A stretch of 55,852 bases of DNA, taken from positions 1-55,852 of the forward strand of contig NZ_JALJRW010000025.1 of NCBI RefSeq assembly GCF_024519465.1, given 5' to 3'. Source of the DNA: Stenotrophomonas sp. Ste86. GTDB taxonomy: Bacteria; Pseudomonadota; Gammaproteobacteria; Xanthomonadales; Xanthomonadaceae. Each line of letters starts with the position of its first letter. The stretch's first letter is position 1. A program made the translations under genes and the position numbers. Under the pieces are notes generated by a model, which was given only the letters and a program-made list of their open reading frames with translations, searched no databases and had not been told where the DNA came from. Positions 8,007-17,076 of the stretch are shown piece by piece.

Positions 8007-8912
8007 TCACCAGCGGAACGGGGTTTCTGGCAGTCCGGCGATGCCGGTTTCCACGACGAACACGCTGCCCGCATGCGGGGCAGCGCCAAGCGCTTCAGGG
8101 CTGTGGTCCAGGCGCGAGCTGGTGACCATCAGCTGGCTCAGCCCCGGTCCGCCCAGCGCGACGCAGGTGGGGTTGCGGACCGGCATCGGCACGATCCGGT
8201 CGATCTGTCCGTCGGGCAGGTAACGGACCACCCGCGAGGCGCGCCACTGCGCATTCCACAGGCTGCCGTCGGCATCGATGATCGCCCCGTCCGGCTCCCA
8301 CGCCGGGTCCTCCAGCCGGGCGAACCGGCGGGGATGGCTGCACTGCGCGCGCTCGGCGTCGTAGTCACAGCACCACAGCTCCGGCCGCACCGAATCGCAG
8401 TAGTAGAGCGTGCGGCCGTCGGCGCTGAAGCAGATCGCGTTGGGGATCACCACGCCAGGCAGGTCCAGCAGGCGCAGGCCGTGGCGCGTGCTGTACTGGT
8501 AGAAGCGGCCGAGGGGCTCGCGCGCAGGGTCCTCGTTCATGGTGCCGAACACCAGGTTGCCGGCGCGATCGGTGCGCCCGTCGTTGCTGCGGGTGGTGGG
8601 CTGTTCCGGTTGCACGTCGGCCAGCCACTGCAGGCGCAGCACGCCATCGGGCGCATCGATATCCACTCGCTGCAGGGAGCCGGCCAGGGCGAGCAGCAGT
8701 TGGCCATCCTCGCCTTCGGCCAGGCAGCCGGGGCGGTCGGGCAGGGGCCAGTGGCGGGGCGTGCCGATGGACGCCTCGTACTGCCACAGCCGCCGCGCGC
8801 TGATATCCACCCAGAACAGGCACTGCCGACGCGGTGACCACAGCGCGCCTTCGCCGTGGGTGCAGCGGCTGTCGACCAGCAGGGCGGGGGCGGCGGTATC
8901 GGCAGGCATCAT
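8007..8912 (-). CDS. SMP-30/gluconolactonase (LRE) family sugar lactonase
   Basis: This 301-aa six-bladed beta-propeller belongs to the SMP-30/gluconolactonase family, metal-dependent lactonases acting on aldonolactones such as gluconolactone. Visible family signatures are THGEGALWSP (metal-binding Glu), NDGRTDRAGNLVFGTM, IPNAICFSADGRTLYY (metal-binding Asn) and EPDGAIIDADGSLW (Asp). The first of two adjacent ATGs (8912, 8909) is listed. It is divergent from a sugar:proton symporter, so the pair may import and catabolise one sugar. The exact substrate cannot be read from sequence. Confidence 0.88.
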   Translation of the reverse strand: MMPADTAAPALLVDSRCTHGEGALWSPRRQCLFWVDISARRLWQYEASIGTPRHWPLPDRPGCLAEGEDGQLLLALAGSLQRVDIDAPDGVLRLQWLADVQPEQPTTRSNDGRTDRAGNLVFGTMNEDPAREPLGRFYQYSTRHGLRLLDLPGVVIPNAICFSADGRTLYYCDSVRPELWCCDYDAERAQCSHPRRFARLEDPAWEPDGAIIDADGSLWNAQWRASRVVRYLPDGQIDRIVPMPVRNPTCVALGGPGLSQLMVTSSRLDHSPEALGAAPHAGSVFVVETGIAGLPETPFRW

Positions 8913-9121
8913 CAGGGCAGCGGGATCGCGGCAGGGCCGGGCATTCTGCCACCGCCGGGGGCAACGGGTCGTGGGCATCGGCGGTATGCGCGACAGGACG
9001 TGTCGTCTCCGGGCCGATCCCGACCGCGGGCATGGTGTCGCTGCCCACACCTGTGCGACGCTGCGGCCATCCCGTGGTCGCGCGGTTGGGCGGCCGTCCT
9101 TTTCTTCGGCCAGGTGCGTCC

Positions 9122-10543
9122 ATGTCCACACCGCTTCCCCGATCCGCCAGCAGCGGTGAGAACACCGCGTTCATCGTCCTGATCAGCTGCGTGGCCACCC
9201 TCGGTGGTTTCCTGTTCGGCTTCGACAGCGGGGTGATCAACGGCACTGTCGACGGGCTCAAACAGACCTTCCAGTCCAGCCAGGCCGGCATCGGCTTCGA
9301 GGTGGCCTCGATGCTGCTGGGCTGCGCGTTCGGTGCGTTCTTCGCCGGTCGCCTGGGAGATCGGCTCGGCCGGCGCGGGGTGCTGATCATCGCCGCGGCG
9401 ATGTTCCTGCTGTCGGCGCTGGGTGCCGGTGCGGCGCACAGCTCGGCGCTGTTCGTGCTGGCGCGGGTGATCGGTGGCGTCGCGGTGGGTGCGGCCAGCG
9501 TGATGTCGCCGGCCTACATCGCCGAGGTGGCCTCGGCGCGCTATCGCGGCCGGCTGGCCACGATGCAGCAGATGGCGATCATCACCGGGCTGTTTTGTGC
9601 ATTCCTCAGCAACTACCTGCTGGCGCGTGCAGCCGGGGCCTCGACCGAACCGCTGTGGCTGGGGCAGGAGGCCTGGCGCTGGATGTTCTGGATGCAGGCA
9701 TTGCCGTCGGCGCTGTTCCTGGTGCTGTTGCTGCGCATCCCTGAGAGCCCGCGCTACCTGGTGGTCAAGGGGCGGCATGCGCAGGCACTGGCCGTGCTGA
9801 CCCGCCTGTACGGCGCGGAGGAGGCGCGGGTCAAGGTCGCCGAGATCGAGGGTTCGCTGGCCGGCGACCAGCACCGGCCGCAGCTGTCGGACCTGATCGA
9901 CAAGCGCGCCGGTGGGCTGCGCCGCATCGTCTGGATCGGCATCGGCCTGGCCGTGTTCCAGCAGCTGGTCGGCATCAACGTGGTCTTCTATTACGGCGCG
10001 GTGCTGTGGCAGGCGGTGGGCTTCTCCGAGAACGACGCGCTGCTGATCAACGTGCTCTCCGGTGCGCTCAGCATCGGTGCCTGCCTGCTGACCATCGTGC
10101 TGATCGACCGGATCGGGCGGCGACCGCTGCTGTGGGTCGGCTCGCTGGGCATGGCGGTGTCGCTGGCGCTGGTCACCGTGGCGTTTGCCAGTGGCACCCT
10201 CGACGGCGGCCGGCTGCAACTGTCCGACGGCATGGGGCGGCTGGCGCTGATCGCGGCCAACGTCTATGTAGTGTTCTTCAACATGTCCTGGGGGCCGGTG
10301 ATGTGGGTGATGCTGGGCGAGATGTTCCCCAACCAGATCCGCGGCTCGGGGCTGGCCGTGGCCGGTGCGGCGCAGTGGAGCGCCAATTTCGCCATTACCG
10401 TCAGCTTCCCGGTGCTGCTGACCGGGATCGGCCTGGCCGGTGCCTACGGCATCTACACGGTGGCTGCGGTGCTGTCGATCTTCTTCGTGCTGCGCTATGT
10501 GCGCGAGACCAAAGGCAAGGAGCTGGAGCAGATGGAGGGCTGA
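9122..10543 (+). CDS. MFS sugar:proton symporter (sugar porter family)
   Basis: This is a 473-aa, 12-helix inner-membrane transporter of the XylE/GalP/GLUT family. Family motifs present are GGFLFGFDSGVING in helix 1, GRLGDRLGRRG between helices 2 and 3, RIPESPRYLV after helix 6, FQQLVGINVVFYYG in helix 7, and ETKGKELEQ at the C-terminus. The central QQLVGIN is the sugar-binding helix. An open frame continues upstream, but ATG at 9122 gives the family N-terminus. It is divergent from the sugar-lactonase gene across 209 bp. Likely substrates are glucose, galactose or xylose. Confidence 0.92.
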   Translation: MSTPLPRSASSGENTAFIVLISCVATLGGFLFGFDSGVINGTVDGLKQTFQSSQAGIGFEVASMLLGCAFGAFFAGRLGDRLGRRGVLIIAAAMFLLSALGAGAAHSSALFVLARVIGGVAVGAASVMSPAYIAEVASARYRGRLATMQQMAIITGLFCAFLSNYLLARAAGASTEPLWLGQEAWRWMFWMQALPSALFLVLLLRIPESPRYLVVKGRHAQALAVLTRLYGAEEARVKVAEIEGSLAGDQHRPQLSDLIDKRAGGLRRIVWIGIGLAVFQQLVGINVVFYYGAVLWQAVGFSENDALLINVLSGALSIGACLLTIVLIDRIGRRPLLWVGSLGMAVSLALVTVAFASGTLDGGRLQLSDGMGRLALIAANVYVVFFNMSWGPVMWVMLGEMFPNQIRGSGLAVAGAAQWSANFAITVSFPVLLTGIGLAGAYGIYTVAAVLSIFFVLRYVRETKGKELEQMEG

Positions 10544-10564
10544 GCTTGGCCGGCCCTGCAACGC

Positions 10565-10588
10565 AAAAACCCCGCCGGAGCGGGGTTT
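10565..10588. terminator. rho-independent terminator after the sugar symporter
   Basis: AAACCCCGC pairs with GCGGGGTTT around CGGA, with A and T tracts on either side. It ends the symporter transcript and, in reverse, could also terminate tRNA-Glu transcription. Confidence 0.85.
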
Positions 10589-10609
10589 CTGGTCGTTCTG
10601 CACCGCGAC

Positions 10610-10684
10610 TGGTGCTCCCTAGGGGACTCGAACCCCTGTTTTAGCCTTGAGAGGGCCACGTCCTAACCTCTAGACGAAGGGAGC
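10610..10684 (-). tRNA. tRNA-Glu(CTC)
   Basis: This is a 75-nt cloverleaf with encoded CCA. The acceptor stem pairs GCTCCCT with AGGGAGC, the anticodon loop is CTCTCAA (anticodon CTC, reading GAG), and the T-arm is CAGGGGTTCGAGTCCCCT. It is divergent from pcnB. Confidence 0.93.
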
Positions 10685-10689
10685 AGGCT

Positions 10690-10718
10690 TTGTCGCGAAC
10701 TGCGCAGCGCGCTAGTAT
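10690..10718 (+). promoter_or_regulatory. putative sigma-70 promoter of pcnB
   Basis: TTGTCG (10690-10695) and TAGTAT (10713-10718) are separated by 17 bp. The predicted start of transcription is only a few bases before the pcnB ATG at 10729, so the leader would be very short. Confidence 0.5.
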
Positions 10719-10728
10719 ATGGACCTAG

Positions 10729-12108
10729 ATGCCATTGGGCAATCCCGAAAACTCAACCGGAAGCGCCAACATCAATTCTTCTGCTACATCACCGTTCAGC
10801 CTGCGCGTGATTCCGCGCGACCAGCACACCATCTCCCGCAAGGACATCAGCCCGAACGCGTTGCGCGTGTTGTACCGGCTGCGGGATTCCGGGTTCGCCG
10901 GCTACCTCGTAGGTGGCGCCGTGCGCGACCTGCTGGTCGGTGGCAACCCCAAGGACTTCGACGTGGCCACCGATGCCACGCCCGAGCAGGTCAAGGCGCT
11001 GTTCCGCAACTGCCGCCTGATCGGCCGCCGCTTCCGGCTGGCCCATGTCGTGTTCGGTCGCGAGATCATCGAGGTGGCCACCTTCCGCGCCAACATCGAT
11101 GACGGCAGCGGCGACCGCGAGATGGAAAACGGCATGCTGGTCCGCGACAACGTGTACGGCAGCATCGAGGACGATGCGATCCGCCGCGACTTCACCTGCA
11201 ATGCCCTGTACTACGCCATCGAGGACTTCTCGGTGCGCGACTACACCGGCGGGTTCGAAGACGTGCAGGCGCGCCTGATGAAACTCATCGGCGACCCCGA
11301 GAAGCGCTACCAGGAAGACCCGGTGCGGATGCTGCGCGCGGTGCGCCTGGCGGCCAAGCTCGGTTTCCAGATCGACGACGCCAGTGGCGAACCGCTGCCG
11401 CGCCTGGCCGGCCTTCTGGCTGAAGCCGCGCCGGCGCGCCTGTTCGAGGAAGTGCTCAAGTTGTTCCTGTCCGGGCACGGCGTGGCCAGCTTCGAGGGCC
11501 TGGAGCGTTACGGCCTGCTGGATGTGATGTTCCCCGAGAGTGCCGCCGCACTGCGCAGCAACCGCAGCGGCGCGTTGCGCCGGATGGTCATCGAAGGCCT
11601 GCACAACACCGACCTGCGCGTGGCCAACGACGAGCCGGTGTCGCCTTCGTTCCTGTTCGCGCTGTTGCTGTGGCCGGCGTTCTGCCGCGCGCTGGCCAGC
11701 CTGCAGAAGCAGGGCATCGCGCTGGAAGAGGCGCAACGCCGCGCCGCAGACCGGGTGACCCTGCACCAGCTGACCACGATCGCGCTGCCGCGCCGCTTCT
11801 CCCTGCCCATGCAGGAGATCTGGCTGTTGCAGGGCCGTTTCAGCTCGCGCCAGCGCAAGCGCGTGATCCGCACACTGACCCATCCGCGCTTCCGCGCCGC
11901 CTATGATTTCCTGGTACTGCGCCAGGTGGCTTCCAGCGAGCACAGCGCCGATGTGGAGTTCTGGCGCGAGGCCCAGTTGCAGTCCGGCACCGAGCTGGAT
12001 TCGGCGCTGGATGCCGCGCACGTCGAGGGCGAGGGTGATGAGGACGGCGCACCGCGCAAGCGCCGCCGTCGCCGCCGCCGTCCGGGCGGGACTGCTGCAG
12101 GCGAGTAA
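10729..12108 (+). CDS. pcnB: poly(A) polymerase I
   Basis: PcnB adds 3' poly(A) tails that promote RNA decay. The 459-aa protein has the nucleotidyltransferase head with GGAVRDLLVGG and the metal-binding DFDVATDA (Asp-x-Asp), then RRDFTCNALYY and EDPVRMLRAVRLAAKLGF, which separate poly(A) polymerase/tRNA nucleotidyltransferase class II. The basic tail RKRRRRRRRPGG probably contacts RNA and is typical of PAP I rather than CCA-adding enzyme. The ATG at 10729 lies just after the predicted promoter; an internal start near LRVIPRDQHTIS is possible. folK follows after 3 bp. Confidence 0.94.
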   Translation: MPLGNPENSTGSANINSSATSPFSLRVIPRDQHTISRKDISPNALRVLYRLRDSGFAGYLVGGAVRDLLVGGNPKDFDVATDATPEQVKALFRNCRLIGRRFRLAHVVFGREIIEVATFRANIDDGSGDREMENGMLVRDNVYGSIEDDAIRRDFTCNALYYAIEDFSVRDYTGGFEDVQARLMKLIGDPEKRYQEDPVRMLRAVRLAAKLGFQIDDASGEPLPRLAGLLAEAAPARLFEEVLKLFLSGHGVASFEGLERYGLLDVMFPESAAALRSNRSGALRRMVIEGLHNTDLRVANDEPVSPSFLFALLLWPAFCRALASLQKQGIALEEAQRRAADRVTLHQLTTIALPRRFSLPMQEIWLLQGRFSSRQRKRVIRTLTHPRFRAAYDFLVLRQVASSEHSADVEFWREAQLQSGTELDSALDAAHVEGEGDEDGAPRKRRRRRRRPGGTAAGE

Positions 12109-12111
12109 GCG

Positions 12112-12600
12112 GTGACCGTCGCCTGCATCGGGTTGGGCGCCAACCTGGGGGACGCCGCGCAGACCCTGCGCGATGCGTTCCAGGCGCTGGCCGCATTGCC
12201 GCGCACCACGCTGCAGGCGCGCTCGCAGCTGTACAGCACGCCGGCCTGGGGCAATGAAGACCAGCCGCCCTTCGTCAATGCCGCCGCGCTACTGGATACC
12301 GCGCTGAGCGGGCCGGAACTGCTGGACGCGCTGCTGGCGATCGAGCGCGGCTTCGGCCGGGTCCGCACGCCCGGCGTGCACTGGGGCCCGCGCACGCTGG
12401 ACCTGGACCTGCTGCTGTACGGCGAGGCGGTCATCGACCTGCCGCAGCTGCAGGTGCCGCATCCCTACCTGCACGAGCGCGCCTTCGCGCTGCTGCCGCT
12501 GGCCGAAATCGCCCCGGATGCGGTGATTCCCGGGCACGGCCGCGTGCGGGATGCTGTGGTGCGGGTCCCGGCCTGCGGGATCGCGCCAATAGGGGGATAA
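12112..12600 (+). CDS. folK: 6-hydroxymethyl-7,8-dihydropterin pyrophosphokinase
   Basis: FolK transfers pyrophosphate from ATP to hydroxymethyldihydropterin in folate synthesis. The 162-aa protein shows [10 protein letters not shown] at the N-terminus and the HPPK signature [14 protein letters not shown] at about 90-103, containing the Asp pair that binds magnesium, followed by [16 protein letters not shown]. It starts with GTG four bases after the pcnB stop, within the pcnB-folK-panBC operon. Confidence 0.95.
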   Translation: MTVACIGLGANLGDAAQTLRDAFQALAALPRTTLQARSQLYSTPAWGNEDQPPFVNAAALLDTALSGPELLDALLAIERGFGRVRTPGVHWGPRTLDLDLLLYGEAVIDLPQLQVPHPYLHERAFALLPLAEIAPDAVIPGHGRVRDAVVRVPACGIAPIGG

Positions 12601-12631
12601 TGCCCCGCTTATCGCCACCGGTTATCAGCTC

Positions 12632-13447
12632 ATGAGTACCCACGCAGACAGCAAGCCCTGGACCGTGCCCGCGTTGGCCGAGGCCAAGCGCAACGGGCAG
12701 AAGCTGGTGATGTTGACCGCCTACGACGCCGGTTTCGCGCGTGCGTTCGATGCCAATGGCGTGGACCTGATCCTGATCGGCGACTCGCTGGGCATGGTGG
12801 TGCAGGGGCATGATTCGACCCTGCCGGTGACCACCGACGACATGGTCTACCACACCCGCGCCGTGGCCCGCGTGCTGCAGCGGGCGCTGCTGGTGGCCGA
12901 CCTGCCGTTCGGCGCCGATGCCACCCCTGAGCGCGCGCTGGATGCCTCGTTGCGCCTGCTCCAGGCCGGCGCGGAGATGGTCAAGATCGAAGGCGCCGGG
13001 TTCAAACTGGACGTGATTCGTTACCTGGTCGAGCGCGAGATTCCGGTGTGCTCGCACCTGGGCCTGACCCCGCAGTCGGTGCTGCGTCTGGGCGGTTATC
13101 GCGTGCAGGGCCGCGGCGACGCCGCCCAGCAGTTGCGTGACGACGCCAAGGCCGCGGTCGACGCCGGCGCCACGCTCATCGTGCTCGAGTGCGTGCCCAC
13201 CCCGATTGCCACCCAGGTCACCGCCGACGTGGCCGTGCCCACCATCGGCATCGGTGCCGGCCCCGGCTGCGATGGCCAGGTGCTGGTGCTGCATGACTTC
13301 CTTGGCCTGGACAGCGGCCATCGCCGACCCAAGTTCGTCAAGGATTTCCTTGCCGAAGGCGGTTCGGTCGCCGGTGCCGTCCGTGCCTACGCCGACGCCG
13401 TGCGCGACGGCTCCTTCCCCGACGCAGAACACGCCTACGCCTCATGA
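12632..13447 (+). CDS. panB: 3-methyl-2-oxobutanoate hydroxymethyltransferase
   Basis: PanB makes ketopantoate from alpha-ketoisovalerate and methylene-tetrahydrofolate. The 271-aa TIM barrel has [14 protein letters not shown], the metal-binding [15 protein letters not shown], and [10 protein letters not shown] with the second metal Asp region; [18 protein letters not shown] and FLGL follow. It lies 31 bp after folK, which fits since its cofactor comes from the folate pathway. ATGA joins it to panC. Confidence 0.96.
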   Translation: MSTHADSKPWTVPALAEAKRNGQKLVMLTAYDAGFARAFDANGVDLILIGDSLGMVVQGHDSTLPVTTDDMVYHTRAVARVLQRALLVADLPFGADATPERALDASLRLLQAGAEMVKIEGAGFKLDVIRYLVEREIPVCSHLGLTPQSVLRLGGYRVQGRGDAAQQLRDDAKAAVDAGATLIVLECVPTPIATQVTADVAVPTIGIGAGPGCDGQVLVLHDFLGLDSGHRRPKFVKDFLAEGGSVAGAVRAYADAVRDGSFPDAEHAYAS

Positions 13448-14286
13448 TCGAAACCGTCACCGAACTGTCCCGCCTGCGTGCCGTCGTCAACGGCTGGAAG
13501 CGCGAGGGCCTGCGCGTCGCGCTGGTCCCCACCATGGGCAACCTGCATGCGGGCCACTATTCGCTGGTCACGCTGGCGCGGCAGTACGCCGACCGCGTGG
13601 TCTCCAGTGTCTTCGTCAATCCGACCCAGTTCGGCCCGAACGAGGACTTCACCCGCTACCCGCGCACCCCCGAGGCAGACACCACTGGCCTGGAGCAGGC
13701 CGGCTGTGACGTGCTGTGGCTGCCGACGGTCGAATCGATGTATCCGTTCGGCGTGGCGCTGGCGGCCAGCGTCAACGTGCCGGGCATCAGCGGCCTGCTG
13801 GAAGGCGCGCATCGCCCCGGCCATTTCGATGGCGTGTGCACGGTAGTCTCGCGCCTGTTCAACCAGGTGCAGCCGGACGTGGCCGCCTTCGGCAAGAAGG
13901 ACTACCAGCAGCTGGCGGTGATCCGGCAGATGGTGGAAGACCTGGCCTTCCCGATCCAGATCGTCGGCGGGGACATCGTCCGCGAAGGCGACGGCCTGGC
14001 GATGAGCTCGCGCAACCAGTACCTCAACGCCGAACAGCGCCCGGTGTCGACCACCATCCACCAGGTGCTGCTGCGCATGCGCGAAGGCTTCATCGCCGGC
14101 AAGACCCGCAGCCTGATCGAAGCCGAGGCCACCGCCGCGTTGCAGGCGGCCGGCTTCCAGGTCGACTATGCCGTGGTGCGCCTGCCGGACCTGTCCGAGC
14201 CGGCCGACGCCAACGACGGCACCCGCGTGGCCCTGATCGCCGCGCGCATCGGCAACACCCGGTTGATCGACAACCTGGAGTTCTGA
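13444..14286 (+). CDS. panC: pantothenate synthetase
   Basis: PanC ligates pantoate and beta-alanine using ATP, forming pantothenate. The 280-aa protein has the nucleotidyltransferase motif [14 protein letters not shown] (HxGH), [22 protein letters not shown] and the KMSKS-like MSSRNQYL. The start is fixed by the ATGA overlap with panB. In related genomes panD normally follows directly; here a terminator and about 4.1 kb of RHS-related DNA intervene. Confidence 0.96.
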   Translation: MIETVTELSRLRAVVNGWKREGLRVALVPTMGNLHAGHYSLVTLARQYADRVVSSVFVNPTQFGPNEDFTRYPRTPEADTTGLEQAGCDVLWLPTVESMYPFGVALAASVNVPGISGLLEGAHRPGHFDGVCTVVSRLFNQVQPDVAAFGKKDYQQLAVIRQMVEDLAFPIQIVGGDIVREGDGLAMSSRNQYLNAEQRPVSTTIHQVLLRMREGFIAGKTRSLIEAEATAALQAAGFQVDYAVVRLPDLSEPADANDGTRVALIAARIGNTRLIDNLEF

Positions 14287-14310
14287 GGCCAAAGCGGCAG
14301 TGTCGACATA

Positions 14311-14336
14311 CGAAGGGCGCCGGAGGGCGCCCTTCG
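14311..14336 (+). terminator. rho-independent-type hairpin after panC
   Basis: CGAAGGGCGC pairs perfectly with GCGCCCTTCG around a short loop, 24 bp after panC; the following run is short (TCATT). It appears to end the panBC transcript before the RHS remnant. Confidence 0.75.
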
Positions 14337-14440
14337 TCATTGCTGGGGATTACTCGAATGGAGACGTGCCTCACTTGCACCGGAACGCGCTGATAGCGTA
14401 AGTTCACGTTTCGTTCACATGCGTGAATCCAAGGACAGGG

Positions 14441-15723
14441 ATGGCTCACCTAGGATGTGCAGTGTGGAAGTGCGGGGCGGCAGGGTTGGTGGCGATCCTT
14501 GCCTTTGCGCCGCTGGGGGCGAAGGCGCAAAGCGAGGCCAACTTCTCCTGGGATGAACTAGACCGAAGACTGCCGTCCAGTAGCAGGGTCGAGGCTCTCG
14601 GGCCGACGCTGATGGGCGATGAGGTCAGCTTGTCCGACGGCGGGCTGGCTTTCTCGGTAGTGGATGTGAGCATCCCTGGCAACAATGCGCTGCCGGTAGA
14701 GTTGAGGCGCCGGTACTGCGTCAAGGATCGCAAGGACACCATCAACGACGGCACGCTGGCCGACTGGCAGATCGATGCCCCCAACATCAGCGGCGTGTTC
14801 GCCCCGGACTGGATCAATACCGGTGAGCAGCCTGGCCGCCGGTGCTCGGCGGCCACCCTGCCGCGCCTGCCGATTCGTCATCAGCGTTCCGACTTCTGGC
14901 AGGGGCTGACGCTCAACGTCCCGGGCGGTGGAGAGATGCTGCGGCGGGCTGTCAACGCTCCCTCGCCTGCCAATGGAGCGTCTTATCCATGGAACAGCTC
15001 CGGGCAGATCCAAGTGGCATGCCTGGCGGCGATCCCCAATGGCGACGGGGAGGGGTTTATTGCACTGGCGCCGGACGGGACCAAATATCGTTTCGATTGG
15101 ATGGCGCAGAACTCCGATCGTCGGGTGCGGCAGGTAGTCGGCTACAGCCCGAATACCGGGTCACCCTATTCGACGTATCTGAACCGTCGACACAATGCGC
15201 TCTACGCCACAAGGGTAGAAGACCGCTTCGGCAACGCTGTCGAGTACACCTATGCAAACGCATGGAACCAACCGGCAAGGCTGACCCGCATTGCATCCAG
15301 CGATGGCCGCGGACTGAACATCAACCTACACCGGCAGTTTCGTCAGTTCCCTCAACGACGGCGTACGCACCTGGCAGTACACCATCGACGGAATCTACAG
15401 AATCCTGACCCGGGTCCAATTGCCTGACTCAAGTGCGTGGAATATTCAGTTCCTGGATTTTGCGATGGCGCGCATCGAACACCCGGTGCCCCGGTATGAA
15501 GCGCCACCCCTCAACGGTGAAGGATTTCCGATCGGCTGGTGGTCCTGCCGACTGACATCTTCCGTACTTGCTCGAAGCAGATCCTTGCGCCGTCGGCAAC
15601 GTCGGCAACCAGATCGAAAGCCTCACCGGCAAGGTTGCTACATTCACGGTGGACCTGCAGCGACGTGACAACGGTGGGCAGCAATCCACCCAGGCTCTGC
15701 TGTCAGTTCGTCCGGGGACTTGA
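14441..15723 (+). pseudogene. RHS-repeat protein N-terminal region, frameshifted and truncated
   Basis: The first frame (14441-about 15327) encodes a Sec signal peptide (LVAILAFAPLGAKAQ) and an RHS N-terminal region with SSRVEALGPTLMGDEVSLSD, VDVSIPGNNALPVELRRRY, DFWQGLTLNVPGGGEM and DRFGNAVEYTYANAWNQP. At about 15327 coding sense moves to the next frame, which reads GSFVSSLNDGVRTWQY then LPDSSAWNIQFLDFA. A third frame near 15595-15723 reads IESLTGKVATFTVDLQRRD and stops. The remaining RHS core (YD repeats) is missing. Two shifts, each consistent with a one-base insertion, make this a relic. ATG at 14441 follows AAGGACAGGG. Confidence 0.82.
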
Positions 15724-15755
15724 AGCCGCTATTGGATGAGAAGAAGAAATAAGAG

Positions 15756-15959
15756 ATGAAGCGAGAAGTGGTTTTACAGAGCGTTGCTATCTACTACGCA
15801 AAGGCTATGGTATTCACGGTCATCAGCTATGGGTTGCTACTGCTCATATATGGGCGAACGAAGATATCTTTCTTTGATTGGGTGCTCATCCTTTTAGCGG
15901 CCTTTACGGTTGGCTACATACCGACGTTTATTCGGTTGCTTCGAGGGAAAGAGGTATGA
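15756..15959 (+). CDS. small two-helix membrane protein, unknown function
   Basis: This encodes a 67-aa hydrophobic protein with two predicted membrane helices, about residues 15-33 (AKAMVFTVISYGLLLLIYG) and 41-58 (DWVLILLAAFTVGYIPTF). Base composition is clearly AT-richer than the host genes, matching the surrounding RHS relic. It lies 32 bp after the third RHS frame, where immunity genes for RHS or contact-dependent toxins usually sit, so it could be an orphan immunity gene; this is inference. A 13-codon frame overlaps its stop (ATGA at 15956), suggesting a truncated downstream gene. Confidence 0.55.
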   Translation: MKREVVLQSVAIYYAKAMVFTVISYGLLLLIYGRTKISFFDWVLILLAAFTVGYIPTFIRLLRGKEV

Positions 15960-16009
15960 GATTGAACAAGCTCGCCATCCGGCGGGGTTGTTGTTAATGG
16001 CATCAGCGA

Positions 16010-16400
16010 CTACAGCACCGGCAAGGTAGCGGCGATGGCGCGATGGGGATCGTCGGTCCAGCAGGTGCTGAGGTTGTGGCGCTTGCAGAAGTCGCGGGTG
16101 GTCTGGTCAAGCAGCCGGGGGGGGGGGGCCAGGTTGGCCTCGCTGACGCGCTCCGTGCTCACGGTGTTGTCGCGCCAGCCACACAGGTGCACCTTGTCGG
16201 CTTCTTCCACGTCGCGATAAACCTGCACCACGTCGGCGGTGGTGGGTCGGTCGCCGGGGCCGGCGGTTCGCGGCAGGGCAGCGTCGACCTCGCGCGGGAA
16301 GTCGCTGGAGCGCAGCGGGTTGCCGCTGCCGGCTCCGGTGCCCAGCGCCCTGGCCAGCGCCCCGTACTGCCCGGGTAGGCGCTGACCTCGTAGGCGGTAC
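16010..16400 (-). pseudogene. unidentified gene fragment on the minus strand
   Basis: Between the AT-rich RHS pieces, a GC-rich stretch has an open minus-strand frame from about 16400 to the stop at 16010. It reads RLPGQYGALARALGTGAGSG, VQVYRDVEEADKVHLCGWRD and DDPHRAIAATLPVL in turn. The composition looks like real coding DNA, but there is no convincing start or ribosome site and I do not recognise the family. A G12 run (C12 in sense) at 16117-16128 sits inside it. It may be a transferred or deleted fragment. Confidence 0.4.
16117..16128. repeat. G12 homopolymer tract
   Basis: Twelve consecutive G residues lie inside the minus-strand fragment. Such tracts slip during replication and would change the reading frame; it could also be a sequencing length error. 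Confidence 0.8.
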
Positions 16401-16457
16401 TGACGTGAAGATCAGCGGTATTGCGACCCTGCGCTTGTCGTATCTACAGATCCAGTT

Positions 16458-16868
16458 ATGGTAGATCTTAAAAATGCGCGCAACTTCTGCAGGTACTGTT
16501 ATGGAGGGGATAGCCCATACCGCTTTATCGACTCAGATGGGCATGCAAAAAGTCCAGCGTGGATGCGGTCTTTCATCCCCGGTCAGATTGCATGGGATAC
16601 ACCCGTAACGTCTGCAGAGCGCGGAGAGTATGGGATGGCAGCCGCGCAGGGGGTGGTGGCTGTAGCGGGAGGCACGATGTCCATCATGACTTCGAGGCGG
16701 GCGCAAGGTGTTGCGGCCACTGGTCGCGCCGCGCTGATTGTGCGAACCGAGTCCAGATTTGCTGCAGATTCTACGGAGGCGGTCTCAAATCTGAATCCCA
16801 AGGAGTCTTCTGGATCGCCAAGGCCCGAACGAGGTGTCAGGAAGTCAAATAAAGAGGATGGCCAATGA
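16458..16868 (+). pseudogene. RHS C-terminal linker fragment
   Basis: This frame (136 codons) begins in a recognisable RHS core end: YGGDSPYRFIDSDGHAKSP followed by WMRSFIPGQIAWD, equivalent to the usual NPxxFIDPDG boundary between core and variable toxin tip. It continues through a hydrophobic linker (AAAQGVVAVAGGTMSIM) to VSNLNPKESSG and then leaves the toxin frame. The 5' part of the core is absent. Joined through a one-base shift near 16805-16820, it would run into the toxin tip at 16834-17076. Confidence 0.7.
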
Positions 16869-17076
16869 TATGAGAATGAATGGTTACAATCCGAGCGAGC
16901 GAATCGAGGCTGCAGCCTTTGAGGGCAAGAAAATTATCATCAATGCCCACCGTCGCGCTGCGGCAGCGATTAAGACAGGCTTGAAGGAGGTTCCGGTGCG
17001 TGAAATTGAGGTGAGACCCTCGCAGGGGCGGCAACTTCCTCGAGAAGCGGAAGAGGTAAGAGTGAGGGATTACTGA
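16834..17076 (+). pseudogene. orphan RHS toxin tip, ParB-like nuclease fold
   Basis: This 80-codon frame encodes EVSGSQIKRMANDMRMNGYN, then EGKKIIINAHRRAAAAIKTG and LKEVPVREIEV. This is the pattern of ParB/sulfiredoxin-like domains that occur as C-terminal toxins of polymorphic systems, where the usual core is xxDGHHRxxAA; here it reads INAHRRAAAA, so the Gly before His is replaced by Ala. It is out of frame with the RHS linker upstream, so it may be expressed only from internal starts (GTG 16834 or ATG 16858) or not at all. TGATG couples it to the immunity gene. Confidence 0.6.
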
